Assembly: GCA_947501105.1 (NCBI GenBank)
Contig: CANMUP010000005.1
Location: 124,001 to 188,000 of the forward strand
DNA from: an uncultured Flaviramulus sp.
GTDB lineage: Bacteria; Bacteroidota; Bacteroidia; Flavobacteriales; Flavobacteriaceae
Direction: 5' to 3'
DNA length: 64,000 bases
Under the pieces are notes generated by a model, which did not search any database, was not told where the DNA came from, and saw only the letters and a program-made list of their open reading frames with translations. Positions within the stretch are counted from its first letter, which is position 1. Every line of letters starts with the position of its first letter. Position numbers and translations under genes: made by a program. Shown here piece after piece: positions 37,407 through 46,487 of the stretch.

Positions 37407-38468
37407 CTAAGTAAATTGATAATTATCAATTGTATTTTTTAATCTATACTCATTTGGAGAACATTTTTCATGTTTTTTAAATACCGTTGCAAAATATTGG
37501 CTCGTTGCAAAACCACACATGTAAGCCACCTCAGCTATAGTTAAATCTCTTTTTTCGAGAAGCATTTTTTTAGACATCTCTAAACGCTTCATAACCAAGT
37601 AACGCATTGGAGTTAAATTAGTTAACCTTTTAAAATGATGTGTAAATCTAGTTAATCCAACACCTGCAGATTGAGACATTAACTCTATAGTCCAATTTTC
37701 AGTTAAATTATTTTCAAGCTCTTTAAGAAAGAATTTTACACTTCTTGAACTATCTGTAAGTGATTCATTTAACACAATATCATCAGTATTTAATAAATCA
37801 AGTATCAAAATTAACAGGTAATTAATAAGGAGCCTTATTCTAGACGCATTACTTCCTTCTTCATCTGTATCTACAGCTTTATTAATCTGAAGAAAACAAT
37901 CTCTTATTTTTTTATCTGTCTTTAAAATAGATTTTTCATTCTGCCTTAATATTCTAGTAAGCCTAGATAAATCCTCAGGAGTTAAAGTAATCCAGTCAGG
38001 CCAAACCCAATCTTGATGAGGTCTACGCACTCCTAAATCAATAATCACCCAATAAAATTTCCCCATACCTATATGAGGATTCCCTACTTTATGTGATTCC
38101 CAAGGTCTAGTAATAGTCAAATAATTTGGCTCTAATACCATTTCTTTATTTTCTTGAGAATAGGGCATCGTTCCAGATTCTAAAAAATGAAACTCAATAC
38201 CCTCATTTCTATGCCAATCCAAACCCCAGTCTTGCGGTTCATTAGCGTCCCAATAGCCTATACTATTAAGCCCCAATGTGTTTTTGTCCAAACGATCACC
38301 AGGATATGTATGTCTTGCTAATGCTTTAAATTTTAACTTTTTTCGATTAATAGCATCAACTAACGGCAAACATGTATCGGCATGATACACAATTCCATTT
38401 GCCTCATATGGCTGTATTTTTTGTATGTTTATTTTCACTGAAATAATTTGAACATTGATATAGCGCAA
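37407..38468 (-). CDS. AraC family transcriptional regulator
   Basis: The frame starts with TTG at 38468 (353 residues); a GTG at 38438 is an equally possible start and would shorten the N-terminus by 10 residues, while no ATG precedes residue 100. The N-terminal part (to about 200) is a cupin-like sensor region (WHRNEGIEFHFLESG). The C-terminal part (about 245-345) has two HTH motifs with the AraC signature AEVAYMCGFATSQYFATVFKK at about 311-331. It sits between the two arms of the sugar oxidation locus and is transcribed divergently from the plus arm, so it probably controls both, responding to a sugar ligand. Binding sites are not proven. Confidence 0.9.
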   Translation of the reverse strand: MRYINVQIISVKINIQKIQPYEANGIVYHADTCLPLVDAINRKKLKFKALARHTYPGDRLDKNTLGLNSIGYWDANEPQDWGLDWHRNEGIEFHFLESGTMPYSQENKEMVLEPNYLTITRPWESHKVGNPHIGMGKFYWVIIDLGVRRPHQDWVWPDWITLTPEDLSRLTRILRQNEKSILKTDKKIRDCFLQINKAVDTDEEGSNASRIRLLINYLLILILDLLNTDDIVLNESLTDSSRSVKFFLKELENNLTENWTIELMSQSAGVGLTRFTHHFKRLTNLTPMRYLVMKRLEMSKKMLLEKRDLTIAEVAYMCGFATSQYFATVFKKHEKCSPNEYRLKNTIDNYQFT

Positions 38469-38597
38469 ATTAATTAATTTTCCATGTATTTTAGAATTTA
38501 ATTATCATTTTCTTCATTTTAGCTGAAATGATCATTAAGTTTATTTTAGATTTACCTTATAATTATACATATTAAATAATTCTTCAAATAGTTTTTA
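38469..38597. promoter_or_regulatory. Divergent promoter region between AraC gene and plus-arm GMC gene
   Basis: This 129-base AT-rich gap must hold the promoters for both directions. It contains the 10-base palindrome AATGATCATT (38527-38536). A weak TAnnTTTG-like TAAGTTTA follows it. I see no perfect -7 match. Confidence 0.45.
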
Positions 38598-40313
38598 ATG
38601 GAAAAAACAGAAGTAGCAGAAAACCTAAAAACTTATGACGCAATCGTTATAGGAACGGGAATTAGTGGTGGTTGGGCAGCCAAAGAGCTTTGTGAAAAAG
38701 GTTTAAAAACGTTAGTTCTAGAGCGTGGTAGAATGGTAACACATATTAAAGATTACCCAACAGCAAACATGGATCCATGGGATTTAGAGTTTAGAGGATC
38801 ATCTTCAGTTGAAGACCAAAACAAACAACTAAAACAGAGCCGTACAGGATATACCACAAACGCAGCCTCCAAACATTGGTTTGTTAACGATTTAAAACAC
38901 CCCTATAATGAAACCAAACGTTTTGATTGGATGCGTGGTTATCATGTTGGTGGTCGATCTTTAATGTGGGGCAGGCAAAGTTACAGACTAAGTGATTTAG
39001 ATTTTAAAGCTAACAAAAATGATGGCCATGGAGTAGATTGGCCTATACGCTATAAAGATATAGCTCCGTGGTATGATAAAGTTGAAGAATACATTGGGGT
39101 AAGCGGAGAAAAATTAGGACTTTCTCAATTGCCTGATGGTGTTTTTGAGCCTCCTATGGAATTAAATTGTGTTGAAGAACATTTAAAAGAAAAGCTTTCA
39201 GAAAATTATTCTGATAGACTTTTAACCATTGGAAGAACAGCACATATTACAGGAGATAAAAGTCGTGAAGGAAGAAGTAATTGCCAATTTAGAAGTAGAT
39301 GTATACGCGGTTGTCCTTTTGGTGCTTATTTTAGTAGTAACTCTTCAACACTACCAGCTGCAGAACGCACAGGTAATATGACTTTAAGAGCAAATTCAAT
39401 AGTTCATGAAATTATTTATGATGATACTTTAAAAAAAGCAACAGGTGTTAGAGTAATAGATGCCGAAACTAAAGAGAGTTTAGTGTTTAATGCTGAAATT
39501 ATTTTTTGCTGTGCATCTGCTATTGCATCAGCATCCATTTTGATGCAGTCAAAATCTGAAAGATTTCCTAATGGTTTAGGTAACGACTCAGGTGAATTGG
39601 GACATAATATTATGGATCATCATTTAGGTGCTGGAGCATCTGGTAAATTAGATGGTTTTAAAGACAAATATTATAAAGGACGCAGACCAAACGGTATTTA
39701 CATTCCACGATTTAGAAACTTAGGCAATAAAGAAACTGAGAAAAAAGAGTTTATAAGAGGTTATGGCTATCAGGGAGGTGCTGGAAGAGGAGACATTTCT
39801 GATCATATTGCAGAATTAGGATATGGCGCAGAATTAAAAGAAAAAGTATTAGAACCAGGTAGCTGGAGAATGGGATTAGGTGGTTTTGGTGAGTGCTTAC
39901 CAAACCATGATAATAAAATGACTCTTGATTATGATAAATTGGATGAATGGGGGTTACCTACCGTAACCTTTGATGCTGAATGGAAAGAAAACGAATTAAA
40001 AATGCGCGAAGATATGATTCAACAAGCTTCAGAAATGCTTAAAAATGCAGGTTTTGAAGATATTCAAACATTCGATAATCGCTATGCGCCGGGAATTGGA
40101 ATTCATGAAATGGGTACTGCTAGAATGGGTAAAGACCCTAAGACTTCTGTTTTAAATAAACATAATCAAATACATACAGTGCCTAATGTTTATGTTACAG
40201 ATGGCGCATGTATGACTTCTTCAGGCTGTCAAAACCCTTCATTAACCTATATGGCGTTAACAGCAAGAGCTGCAAATCATGCCGCAGAACAATTCAAAAA
40301 AACTAAAAGCTAA
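38598..40313 (+). CDS. GMC-family FAD-dependent sugar dehydrogenase, catalytic subunit (plus arm)
   Basis: This 571-residue flavoprotein has the FAD-binding motif AIVIGTGISGGWAAKEL (about 15-31) and the C-terminal HEMGTARMG (about 510-518) and NVYVTDGACMTSSGCQNPSLT (about 535-555) segments of GMC enzymes. Cysteines 229, 235 and 239 show the C-X5-C-X3-C spacing of the [3Fe-4S] site in bacterial FAD-glucose dehydrogenases. There is no signal peptide; Tat export with the subunit encoded 5 bases downstream is likely. Compared with the minus-arm paralogue, the extra Cys within the cluster is missing. It starts the plus arm next to the AraC gene. The probable reaction is oxidation of a glycoside hydroxyl in the periplasm. 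Confidence 0.9.
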   Translation: MEKTEVAENLKTYDAIVIGTGISGGWAAKELCEKGLKTLVLERGRMVTHIKDYPTANMDPWDLEFRGSSSVEDQNKQLKQSRTGYTTNAASKHWFVNDLKHPYNETKRFDWMRGYHVGGRSLMWGRQSYRLSDLDFKANKNDGHGVDWPIRYKDIAPWYDKVEEYIGVSGEKLGLSQLPDGVFEPPMELNCVEEHLKEKLSENYSDRLLTIGRTAHITGDKSREGRSNCQFRSRCIRGCPFGAYFSSNSSTLPAAERTGNMTLRANSIVHEIIYDDTLKKATGVRVIDAETKESLVFNAEIIFCCASAIASASILMQSKSERFPNGLGNDSGELGHNIMDHHLGAGASGKLDGFKDKYYKGRRPNGIYIPRFRNLGNKETEKKEFIRGYGYQGGAGRGDISDHIAELGYGAELKEKVLEPGSWRMGLGGFGECLPNHDNKMTLDYDKLDEWGLPTVTFDAEWKENELKMREDMIQQASEMLKNAGFEDIQTFDNRYAPGIGIHEMGTARMGKDPKTSVLNKHNQIHTVPNVYVTDGACMTSSGCQNPSLTYMALTARAANHAAEQFKKTKS

Positions 40314-40318
40314 TAATT

Positions 40319-40933
40319 ATGAATAGAAGAAATGCTTTAAAAGGATTGGGCTTATCTATTGGCTACACTATTGCTACACCAACTATTATTAGTATGCTGC
40401 AAAGTTGCAAAACTGAAGCAGATTTATGGGTGCCTAGTTTTTTTACTATGGATGAAGGTATTGTATTAAAAAATTTAATCGACCTTATTTTACCAAAAAC
40501 TCAAAATACACCAGGAGCTTTAGATGTTAATGTTCCTGAATTTTTAGATTTATATATTTCTAAAACGTATAATGAGTTAAAACAGAAAAAATATAAAGAA
40601 GGAGTAACTGCAATAATGGAAGCTTTACCTATAACAGAAAAAGGTGTTAGCGATTTAGAAACTGAAAATTACGACGCTTTATTGGCTAAATATTTAAAAA
40701 TAAGCAAAGAACAACAATTAGCTTACAGAGCTTATGATGATGAAAAAGACTCTAAAAATGAAGATGCTATAATCTTTCAGGCTTTAGACAATTTAAGAAA
40801 CTCTTCCATTTGGGCCTTTAAAACAAGTGAACAAATTGGCGAAAACGTATTAGCTTATGATCCAGTTCCAGGATCTCAAAAAGGGTGTATTCCTCTAAAC
40901 GAAGCTACTGGAGGAAAAGCTTGGTCTCTTTAA
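40319..40933 (+). CDS. Gluconate 2-dehydrogenase subunit 3 family protein, Tat leader (plus arm)
   Basis: This 204-residue protein starts MNRRNALKGLGLSIGY, a clear twin-arginine leader, and has a Cys near residue 30 (MLQSC) that could be lipidated. The subunit 3 family core (PF13618) follows, with LKNLIDLILPKTQNTPGALDV (about 50-70). The gene starts 5 bases after the GMC stop and fits the small partner of that flavoprotein, giving export and possibly membrane association. It is about 30 residues shorter than the minus-arm version, mostly in the N-terminal linker. Confidence 0.87.
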   Translation: MNRRNALKGLGLSIGYTIATPTIISMLQSCKTEADLWVPSFFTMDEGIVLKNLIDLILPKTQNTPGALDVNVPEFLDLYISKTYNELKQKKYKEGVTAIMEALPITEKGVSDLETENYDALLAKYLKISKEQQLAYRAYDDEKDSKNEDAIIFQALDNLRNSSIWAFKTSEQIGENVLAYDPVPGSQKGCIPLNEATGGKAWSL

Positions 40934-40945
40934 AACCGTAAAATC

Positions 40946-41752
40946 ATGAATAAAAAACATGCCATTTTAATTTTAGTTTTGAATATATTCTTTTTATTCA
41001 ACTGTAAAAATGAAGGAAAGAAAGACAACATAGAATCACCAAAAAAAGATAACTGGGTAAAACTATTTAATGGAAAAGACTTAAAAGATTGGACTATTAA
41101 AATTAAAAATCAACCTCTAGGTGAGAATTACAAAAACACCTTTATAGTAGAAAACGGTGTGATGAAAGTTAATTATGATGAATACAATAATACTTTTAAT
41201 GAATCTTACGGTCATATCTTTTATAATAAAGAATTTTCGAATTATAAATTCAGAATGCAATATCGGTTTACGGGCAATCAATTAAAAGACGGTGCTGGTT
41301 GGGCAACACGAAATAGTGGTGTTATGGTTCATTGTGAGAATCCAAAAAATATAGGCTTAAATCAAAGTTTCCCAGTATCTATTGAAGTTCAGCTTTTAGG
41401 CGGATTAGAATCAGGCGAACGACCAACAGGTAATTTATGCACACCAGGAACACATGTTGAGATGAATGATGAATTATTTACGCCTCACTGCATCAATTCT
41501 AAGTCAAAAACCTATAATGGAGATCAGTGGGTTAATTTAGAAATTGAAGTTAGAAACGATTCAATTATTAAACACTTCATTAATGGAGAAAATGTACTCT
41601 CTTATACTAAGCCTCAAATTGGCGGTTCTATAGATCACAATCAAGAGTATTGGAAAAAGAAAGAAGGGACTCCTTTAAAAAAAGGATATATCTCGTTGCA
41701 AAGCGAAAGCCATCCTGTTGAATTTAAAAATATTGAAATACTAGAGTTATAA
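40946..41752 (+). CDS. DUF1080 / 3-keto-disaccharide hydrolase family lipoprotein (plus arm)
   Basis: This 268-residue lipoprotein (Cys about 20, after FLFN) has the DUF1080 (PF06439) features: WVKLFNGKDLKDWTIK (about 37-52), NYKFRMQYRF near 98-107, RNSGVMVHCENP near 121-132 and the closing GYISLQSESHPVEFKNIEIL (about 246-265). It lies 12 bases after the Tat subunit gene and 1 base before the SUMF1-like gene. The family is associated with cleavage of 3-keto-glycosides made by GMC-type dehydrogenases, which matches the gene order. Periplasmic location follows from the lipobox. Confidence 0.87.
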   Translation: MNKKHAILILVLNIFFLFNCKNEGKKDNIESPKKDNWVKLFNGKDLKDWTIKIKNQPLGENYKNTFIVENGVMKVNYDEYNNTFNESYGHIFYNKEFSNYKFRMQYRFTGNQLKDGAGWATRNSGVMVHCENPKNIGLNQSFPVSIEVQLLGGLESGERPTGNLCTPGTHVEMNDELFTPHCINSKSKTYNGDQWVNLEIEVRNDSIIKHFINGENVLSYTKPQIGGSIDHNQEYWKKKEGTPLKKGYISLQSESHPVEFKNIEILEL

Positions 41753-41753
41753 A

Positions 41754-42728
41754 ATGAAATTAAAATATTCCATAAAATTAGTAGTTGGCTTTTTAATAAT
41801 ATTTCAAAACCAACTATTAATTGCTCAAGACTTTAATAACTATGTGCAAGATTTAAACGGAGAGAGTATAACCATTGAAATGGTAGCTGTAAAAGGAGGT
41901 GATTTTTTAATGGGAGCAGACACAAATGACGCTAAGCGCAATGATGATGAGAAACCAAATCACAAAGTACAAGTTGATGATTTTTGGATGGGTAAATATG
42001 AAATTACTTGGGAACAATACGACACTTTTGTATTTGGTGAATTTGGTCCAGAACAGTTTAAAAGCAAAGACAAATTAAATAATTTAGGAATTGATGCCGT
42101 TTCTGGAGCAACACCTCCATACGTTGATATGAGCTTTAATATGGGAAAGGAAACCCATCCTGCAATAAATATGACGCAATATGCAGCCATTATGTATTGC
42201 AAATGGTTGACTTCAAAAACTGGGGTGTTTTACAGATTACCCACTGAAGCAGAGTGGGAATACGTTTGCAAAAAAGGTAAAACAGACGAAGCTAGCAATT
42301 TAAAGAATGTTGCTTGGTATGATGAAAACACAAATGATAAATATGAAAAAACAGGATTAAAAGAAGCAAATGGTTTAGGAATACATGATTTATTAGGCAA
42401 TGTATCTGAATGGGTCATGGATCAATATGATACAGACTTTTATAAATCATCACCTAAAGCAAACCCTTGGAATAAACCAACAGAATTATACCCAAGAGTC
42501 GTACGGGGAGGTTCATGGAAGGATACTAAAGACAAATTATGTTGTACTGCGAGAGGGCAATCACAACAAAAATGGAAAAGAAGAGATCCGCAAATTCCAA
42601 AAAGTAATTGGTGGCATACTAATGCTCCATTTGTTGGTTTTCGTGTAGTACGACCAAAAGTTCAACCATCAAAAGAAGAAATAAAAAAATATTGGCTTTC
42701 AGTAATTGAAGATTACGGATTAAATTAA
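41754..42728 (+). CDS. Exported SUMF1/FGE-fold protein lacking the formylglycine-generating cysteines
   Basis: This 324-residue protein has a Sec signal (cleavage near LIAQ, about residue 25) and the FGE-sulfatase (PF03781) fold: MVAVKGGDFLMGADT (about 43-57), EITWEQYDTFV, YRLPTEAEWEYVCKKG (about 160-175), LLGNVSEWVMDQYD (about 215-228), VVRGGSWKD (about 249-257) and VGFRVVRP. True formylglycine-generating enzymes need two Cys in the region after GGS; here the first position is Asp and the only cysteines are an adjacent pair nearer to the TARG segment. No sulfatase gene is present in the window. I conclude it is not a sulfatase activator; a structural or sugar-related role in the oxidation locus is possible. 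Confidence 0.83.
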   Translation: MKLKYSIKLVVGFLIIFQNQLLIAQDFNNYVQDLNGESITIEMVAVKGGDFLMGADTNDAKRNDDEKPNHKVQVDDFWMGKYEITWEQYDTFVFGEFGPEQFKSKDKLNNLGIDAVSGATPPYVDMSFNMGKETHPAINMTQYAAIMYCKWLTSKTGVFYRLPTEAEWEYVCKKGKTDEASNLKNVAWYDENTNDKYEKTGLKEANGLGIHDLLGNVSEWVMDQYDTDFYKSSPKANPWNKPTELYPRVVRGGSWKDTKDKLCCTARGQSQQKWKRRDPQIPKSNWWHTNAPFVGFRVVRPKVQPSKEEIKKYWLSVIEDYGLN

Positions 42729-42741
42729 AAAAATTAAAACC

Positions 42742-44070
42742 ATGGAACAAAAAAAGAATAACTTAACAAGACGTAGCTTTGTAAAAGGGTCGTCATTAGC
42801 TGCTGGAGGTATTATTCTAACACCTTCATTACTTACAGCTACTCCTATATTTAATAAAGTTAAAAAATTAAAACTAGCCGTTGTAGGGTGTGGTGGAAGA
42901 GGTACTGGAGCTGTAAGTCAAGCATTAAAAGCAGACGAAAATATAGAATTAGTTGCCATGGCTGATGCTTTTGAGGATAGGTTAGAGAAAGCCTATACCA
43001 GTTTAACAAAAATGTTCCAAACGGGAAAGCTTAACGTAAAAACATCCCACAAATTTGTAGGTTTTGGTTCTTACAAAAAAGCCATTGATGCTGCTGATGT
43101 TGTTATTTTAACAACACCACCTGGGTTTAGACCTAAACATTTTGAATATGCCATTTCTCAAGGGAAGCATGTATTTATGGAAAAACCTGTAGCAACAGAC
43201 GTTGCAGGAATTAAAAAAGTTTTAGAAGCTGCTAAAGCTGCTAAAGCTAAAAATTTAAATGTAGTTGTTGGTTTACAAAGGCATTATCAAGCAAGTTATA
43301 TCGAAACATACAATCGTATTAAAAAAGGAGATATCGGTCAAATTGTATCAGGTCAAGTATATTGGAATGGTTCAGGTGTTTGGGTAAGACCAAGAGAAGT
43401 TAATCAAACCGAAATGGAATATCAAATGAGAAACTGGTACTATTTTAATTGGATTTGTGGAGATCATATTTTAGAACAACACATTCATAATATTGATGTA
43501 GCCAATTGGTTTATTGGCGGGTATCCAATAAAGGCTACTGGAACTGGTGGTAGAGAAGTACGTAAAGGAAAAGATCATGGTCACATATTTGACCACCATG
43601 TTGTAGAATTTGAATATGAAAACGGTGCAATTATTTCTAGTCAATGCAGGCATCAACCAGGAACAAAACATAGAGTAGACGAATCTTTTCAAGGCACTTC
43701 AGGCACATCATACAACCATGGAGGTAGTACAGCCGTGTTAAAAAAATATGATGGAACAAAAATCTATAATCATAACGGTGAAGATGATATTAATCCATAT
43801 CAACAAGAACATAACCGGTTATTTAAATCTATACGAAACGGAGAGGTTATAAACGATGCAGAATTTGGTGCAAAAAGTACTATGACAGCTATTATGGGCA
43901 GAATGGCAACCTACTCTGGAAAAGAAATAACTTGGGATAAAGCCATGGCACTTGATCATAAATTAGTTCCAGATGAGGACACACTTACTTTTGACTCTGT
44001 CCCGCCAATAGTTCTAGATGAAAATGGAAATTATCCTGTTCCTGTTCCAGGAAAAACTAATTTTATATAA
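42742..44070 (+). CDS. Tat-exported Gfo/Idh/MocA family oxidoreductase
   Basis: This 442-residue protein has a twin-arginine leader (LTRRSFVKGSSLAAGG, about 8-23) and then a Rossmann domain with LAVVGCGGRGTGAV (about 44-57). The FMEKPVATDVAG segment (about 145-156) contains the family's EKP motif, and DHILEQHIHNIDVANWF (about 240-256) the substrate-side His residues. It is probably folded with bound NAD(P) before export. GH109 and related NAD-dependent glycosidases share this size, leader and fold, so a redox-assisted glycosidase is as possible as a simple dehydrogenase. The gene is 13 bases after the SUMF1-like gene and 2 bases before the TIM-barrel gene, in a tight operon. Confidence 0.88.
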   Translation: MEQKKNNLTRRSFVKGSSLAAGGIILTPSLLTATPIFNKVKKLKLAVVGCGGRGTGAVSQALKADENIELVAMADAFEDRLEKAYTSLTKMFQTGKLNVKTSHKFVGFGSYKKAIDAADVVILTTPPGFRPKHFEYAISQGKHVFMEKPVATDVAGIKKVLEAAKAAKAKNLNVVVGLQRHYQASYIETYNRIKKGDIGQIVSGQVYWNGSGVWVRPREVNQTEMEYQMRNWYYFNWICGDHILEQHIHNIDVANWFIGGYPIKATGTGGREVRKGKDHGHIFDHHVVEFEYENGAIISSQCRHQPGTKHRVDESFQGTSGTSYNHGGSTAVLKKYDGTKIYNHNGEDDINPYQQEHNRLFKSIRNGEVINDAEFGAKSTMTAIMGRMATYSGKEITWDKAMALDHKLVPDEDTLTFDSVPPIVLDENGNYPVPVPGKTNFI

Positions 44071-44072
44071 AA

Positions 44073-45005
44073 ATGAAAAGAAGGTCATTCATAAAAAAAA
44101 GTACTGCTACTGCATCCTTACTAGGAATTAGTGTAACTGGTATTAATGCTATGAATATTTTAGACCCTAATAACAAAACAAATACTTCCAATATGTTCAA
44201 ATTAAACTATGCTCCGCATTTAGGTATGTTTAAAAATCATGCAGGTAACGATCCTGTTGATCAATTAAACTACATGGCAGATCAAGGTTTCACTGCTTTT
44301 GAGGACAACGGCATGAAAGGCCGCACTATTGAAACTCAAGAAAAAATGGCAAAAACCATGTTAGATAGAAACATGACTATGGGCGTTTTTGTTGCTCATC
44401 AAATTTATTGGAAAAAGCCAAACCTTGCCAGTGGCAATATTGAAAAACGTCAAGAATTTCTAAATGATATTAAAACCTCTGTCGAAGTTGCAAAACGTGT
44501 TAATGCTAAATGGATGACCGTTGTACCTGGTCATGTAGATTTAAGGCAAAATATGGATTACCAAACTGAGCATGTAATTGAAACTCTTAAACAAGCATCA
44601 GCTATTTTAGAACCACATGGAATCACTATGGTATTAGAGCCTTTAAACTTCAGAGACCATCCTGGATTATTTTTAACAGAATCACCACAGGCATTTCAAA
44701 TATGTAGAGCAGTAAACTCACCATCTTGTAAGATATTATTTGATATCTATCACCAACAAATACAGGAAGGGAATTTAATTCCTAATATTGATAAATGCTG
44801 GGACGAAATTGCTTATTTTCAAATCGGAGATAACCCTGGTCGTAATGAACCAACTACTGGGGAAATAAATTACAAAAACATATTTAAACATATTCATTCA
44901 AAAGGATTTAAAGGTATTTTAGGTATGGAACATGGTAACTCAGTAAGTGGAAAAGAAGGTGAATTATCAGTCATTAATGCTTACAAAGCATCAGATAATT
45001 TCTAA
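44073..45005 (+). CDS. Tat-type TIM-barrel protein, hydroxypyruvate isomerase-like
   Basis: This 310-residue protein starts MKRRSFIKKSTATASLLG, a twin-arginine leader. The barrel has ITMVLEPLNFRDHPG (about 188-202), ILFDIYHQQIQEGNL (about 225-239), FQIGDNPGRNEPTTGEINY (about 250-268) and LGMEHGNS (about 287-294), matching the hydroxypyruvate isomerase (Hyi) group of xylose isomerase-like proteins. True Hyi is cytoplasmic; an exported version next to two exported Gfo/Idh proteins probably acts on a related keto-sugar in the periplasm. The start follows the upstream stop by only 2 bases. Confidence 0.86.
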   Translation: MKRRSFIKKSTATASLLGISVTGINAMNILDPNNKTNTSNMFKLNYAPHLGMFKNHAGNDPVDQLNYMADQGFTAFEDNGMKGRTIETQEKMAKTMLDRNMTMGVFVAHQIYWKKPNLASGNIEKRQEFLNDIKTSVEVAKRVNAKWMTVVPGHVDLRQNMDYQTEHVIETLKQASAILEPHGITMVLEPLNFRDHPGLFLTESPQAFQICRAVNSPSCKILFDIYHQQIQEGNLIPNIDKCWDEIAYFQIGDNPGRNEPTTGEINYKNIFKHIHSKGFKGILGMEHGNSVSGKEGELSVINAYKASDNF

Positions 45006-45049
45006 AAACTCTTTATTTTAATCATTGATAAATGGAAAAAAAACATAAA

Positions 45050-46471
45050 ATGAACAACAGAAGGTCATTTATTAAAAAGACTGCTTTAACCTCATTAGGA
45101 ATTTCTATTATCCCAAGACATGTTATGGGGCAAGGGTTTATCCCTCCTAGCGATAAACTAAACATTGCAGTTATAGGTGGTGGTGGCAAAGGATATTCTG
45201 ATGCTATAAACGCTTGGAATAATGGCGCATCAAACATTGCTGCTATTTGTGATGTAGATTGGAATCAGTCAAAAAGGTTGATGGAAAAATTTCCAAAAGC
45301 AAAACGATTTAAAGATTACAAAAAACTTTTTGATGAAATAAAAAATATTGATGCTGTAACAGTTTCCACACCAGATCATACTCATGCTGTAATAGCTATG
45401 GCAGCCATAAAATCAAACAAACATGTTTATGTGCAAAAACCATTAACGCATAGTATTCATGAGGCTAGAATGCTTACAGAAGCAGCCAATGAATATAAAG
45501 TGGTAACTCAAATGGGTAACCAAGGTGCCTCTGGAAATGGTGTTAAGCAAATGATTAAATGGTTTGATGAAGGGAAAATAGGAGCAGTTAATAAAGTACA
45601 TGTTTGGACTAACAGACCTGTTTGGCCTCAAGGCATAAATACACCAACAGATAAACCTGCTTTAATTGATGGGTTAGACTGGAATAATTGGGTTGGCCCT
45701 GCAAAAATGGTTGATTATCATCCATTATATCACCCATTTAAGTGGCGTGGTTGGTGGAATTTTGGAACTGGAGCATTAGGCGACATGGGCTGTCATTTAA
45801 TTGACCCACCATTTAGAGTATTAGGGTTAGGATATCCAACTGAAGTAGAAAGTAGCGTTGGAGCCGTTTTTAAAAAAGATTGGTCTCCTGAATATTTGCC
45901 AGAATCCTGCCCACCATCATCAAGAACGCAATTAAAATTTCCTGCATCTGCAAAGAATGCATCAGAAATCACATTAACATGGTCAGATGGAGGTTTAAGA
46001 CCTTTTCATCCAGACTTAATTCCAGCAGATCATCCTATTGGAGACCATGATAGCGCAAATGGAGTTATAATGATTGGTGACAAAGGAATTATGACCTGTG
46101 GAACATATGGAGTTGCTCCAAAAGTATACTTAAATAACGGAGATCTTTTAACATTTGAAGACACCGAGAAAAGTATACTTCCTGAAAGTGGTCATAATGC
46201 TTCATGGGTCGAAGCCTGTAAAGAGGGTTTTGGAAAAGAGAAACATAAAGCACTTACCTCATCATTCGATTTTGCTGGACCATTAACAGAAAGTGTTTTA
46301 ATGGGTAACCTAGCAATTAGAAGCTACAACCTTAGAAAACCAAAAGGAAATGGATTTGAATATCCTGGAAGAAAAAAATTGTTATGGGATGGTGATAATA
46401 TGAAGATTACAAATTTTGATGAAGCAAACCAATTTGTAAAAAGAACATATCGAGACGGTTGGAAGTTATAA
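45050..46471 (+). CDS. Tat-exported Gfo/Idh/MocA family protein, second copy
   Basis: I choose the ATG at 45050 (473 residues), which gives a canonical leader (MNNRRSFIKKTALTSLG); an ATG at 45032 would add six Lys-rich residues. The Rossmann motif NIAVIGGGGKGYSDA (about 37-51) and VYVQKPLTHSIHEA (about 126-139, with QKP in place of EKP) identify the family. GALGDMGCHLIDPPFRVLGLG (about 243-263) is the substrate segment. It differs widely from the copy at 42742-44070. Relatives are abundant in Bacteroidota and Planctomycetota and mostly uncharacterised. It may act as a dehydrogenase or an NAD-assisted glycosidase in the periplasm. Confidence 0.87.
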   Translation: MNNRRSFIKKTALTSLGISIIPRHVMGQGFIPPSDKLNIAVIGGGGKGYSDAINAWNNGASNIAAICDVDWNQSKRLMEKFPKAKRFKDYKKLFDEIKNIDAVTVSTPDHTHAVIAMAAIKSNKHVYVQKPLTHSIHEARMLTEAANEYKVVTQMGNQGASGNGVKQMIKWFDEGKIGAVNKVHVWTNRPVWPQGINTPTDKPALIDGLDWNNWVGPAKMVDYHPLYHPFKWRGWWNFGTGALGDMGCHLIDPPFRVLGLGYPTEVESSVGAVFKKDWSPEYLPESCPPSSRTQLKFPASAKNASEITLTWSDGGLRPFHPDLIPADHPIGDHDSANGVIMIGDKGIMTCGTYGVAPKVYLNNGDLLTFEDTEKSILPESGHNASWVEACKEGFGKEKHKALTSSFDFAGPLTESVLMGNLAIRSYNLRKPKGNGFEYPGRKKLLWDGDNMKITNFDEANQFVKRTYRDGWKL

Positions 46472-46487
46472 CTCGTAAATATTCTAA

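Noticed and set aside
37414-37431. Perfect 18-base palindrome AATTGATAATTATCAATT at the end of the AraC gene
   Set aside because: It lies within the last codons of the gene, is made almost only of A and T, and its only T-run follows on the strand opposite to AraC transcription. It is a weak candidate for terminator or operator.
42400-42648. Overlapping plus-strand frame inside the SUMF1-like gene
   Set aside because: It is entirely within a well supported gene in another frame and its protein has no recognisable pattern.
41754-42728. Annotation as a sulfatase-activating formylglycine-generating enzyme
   Set aside because: The two catalytic cysteines are not in place and there is no sulfatase gene in the window, so only the fold name is supported.
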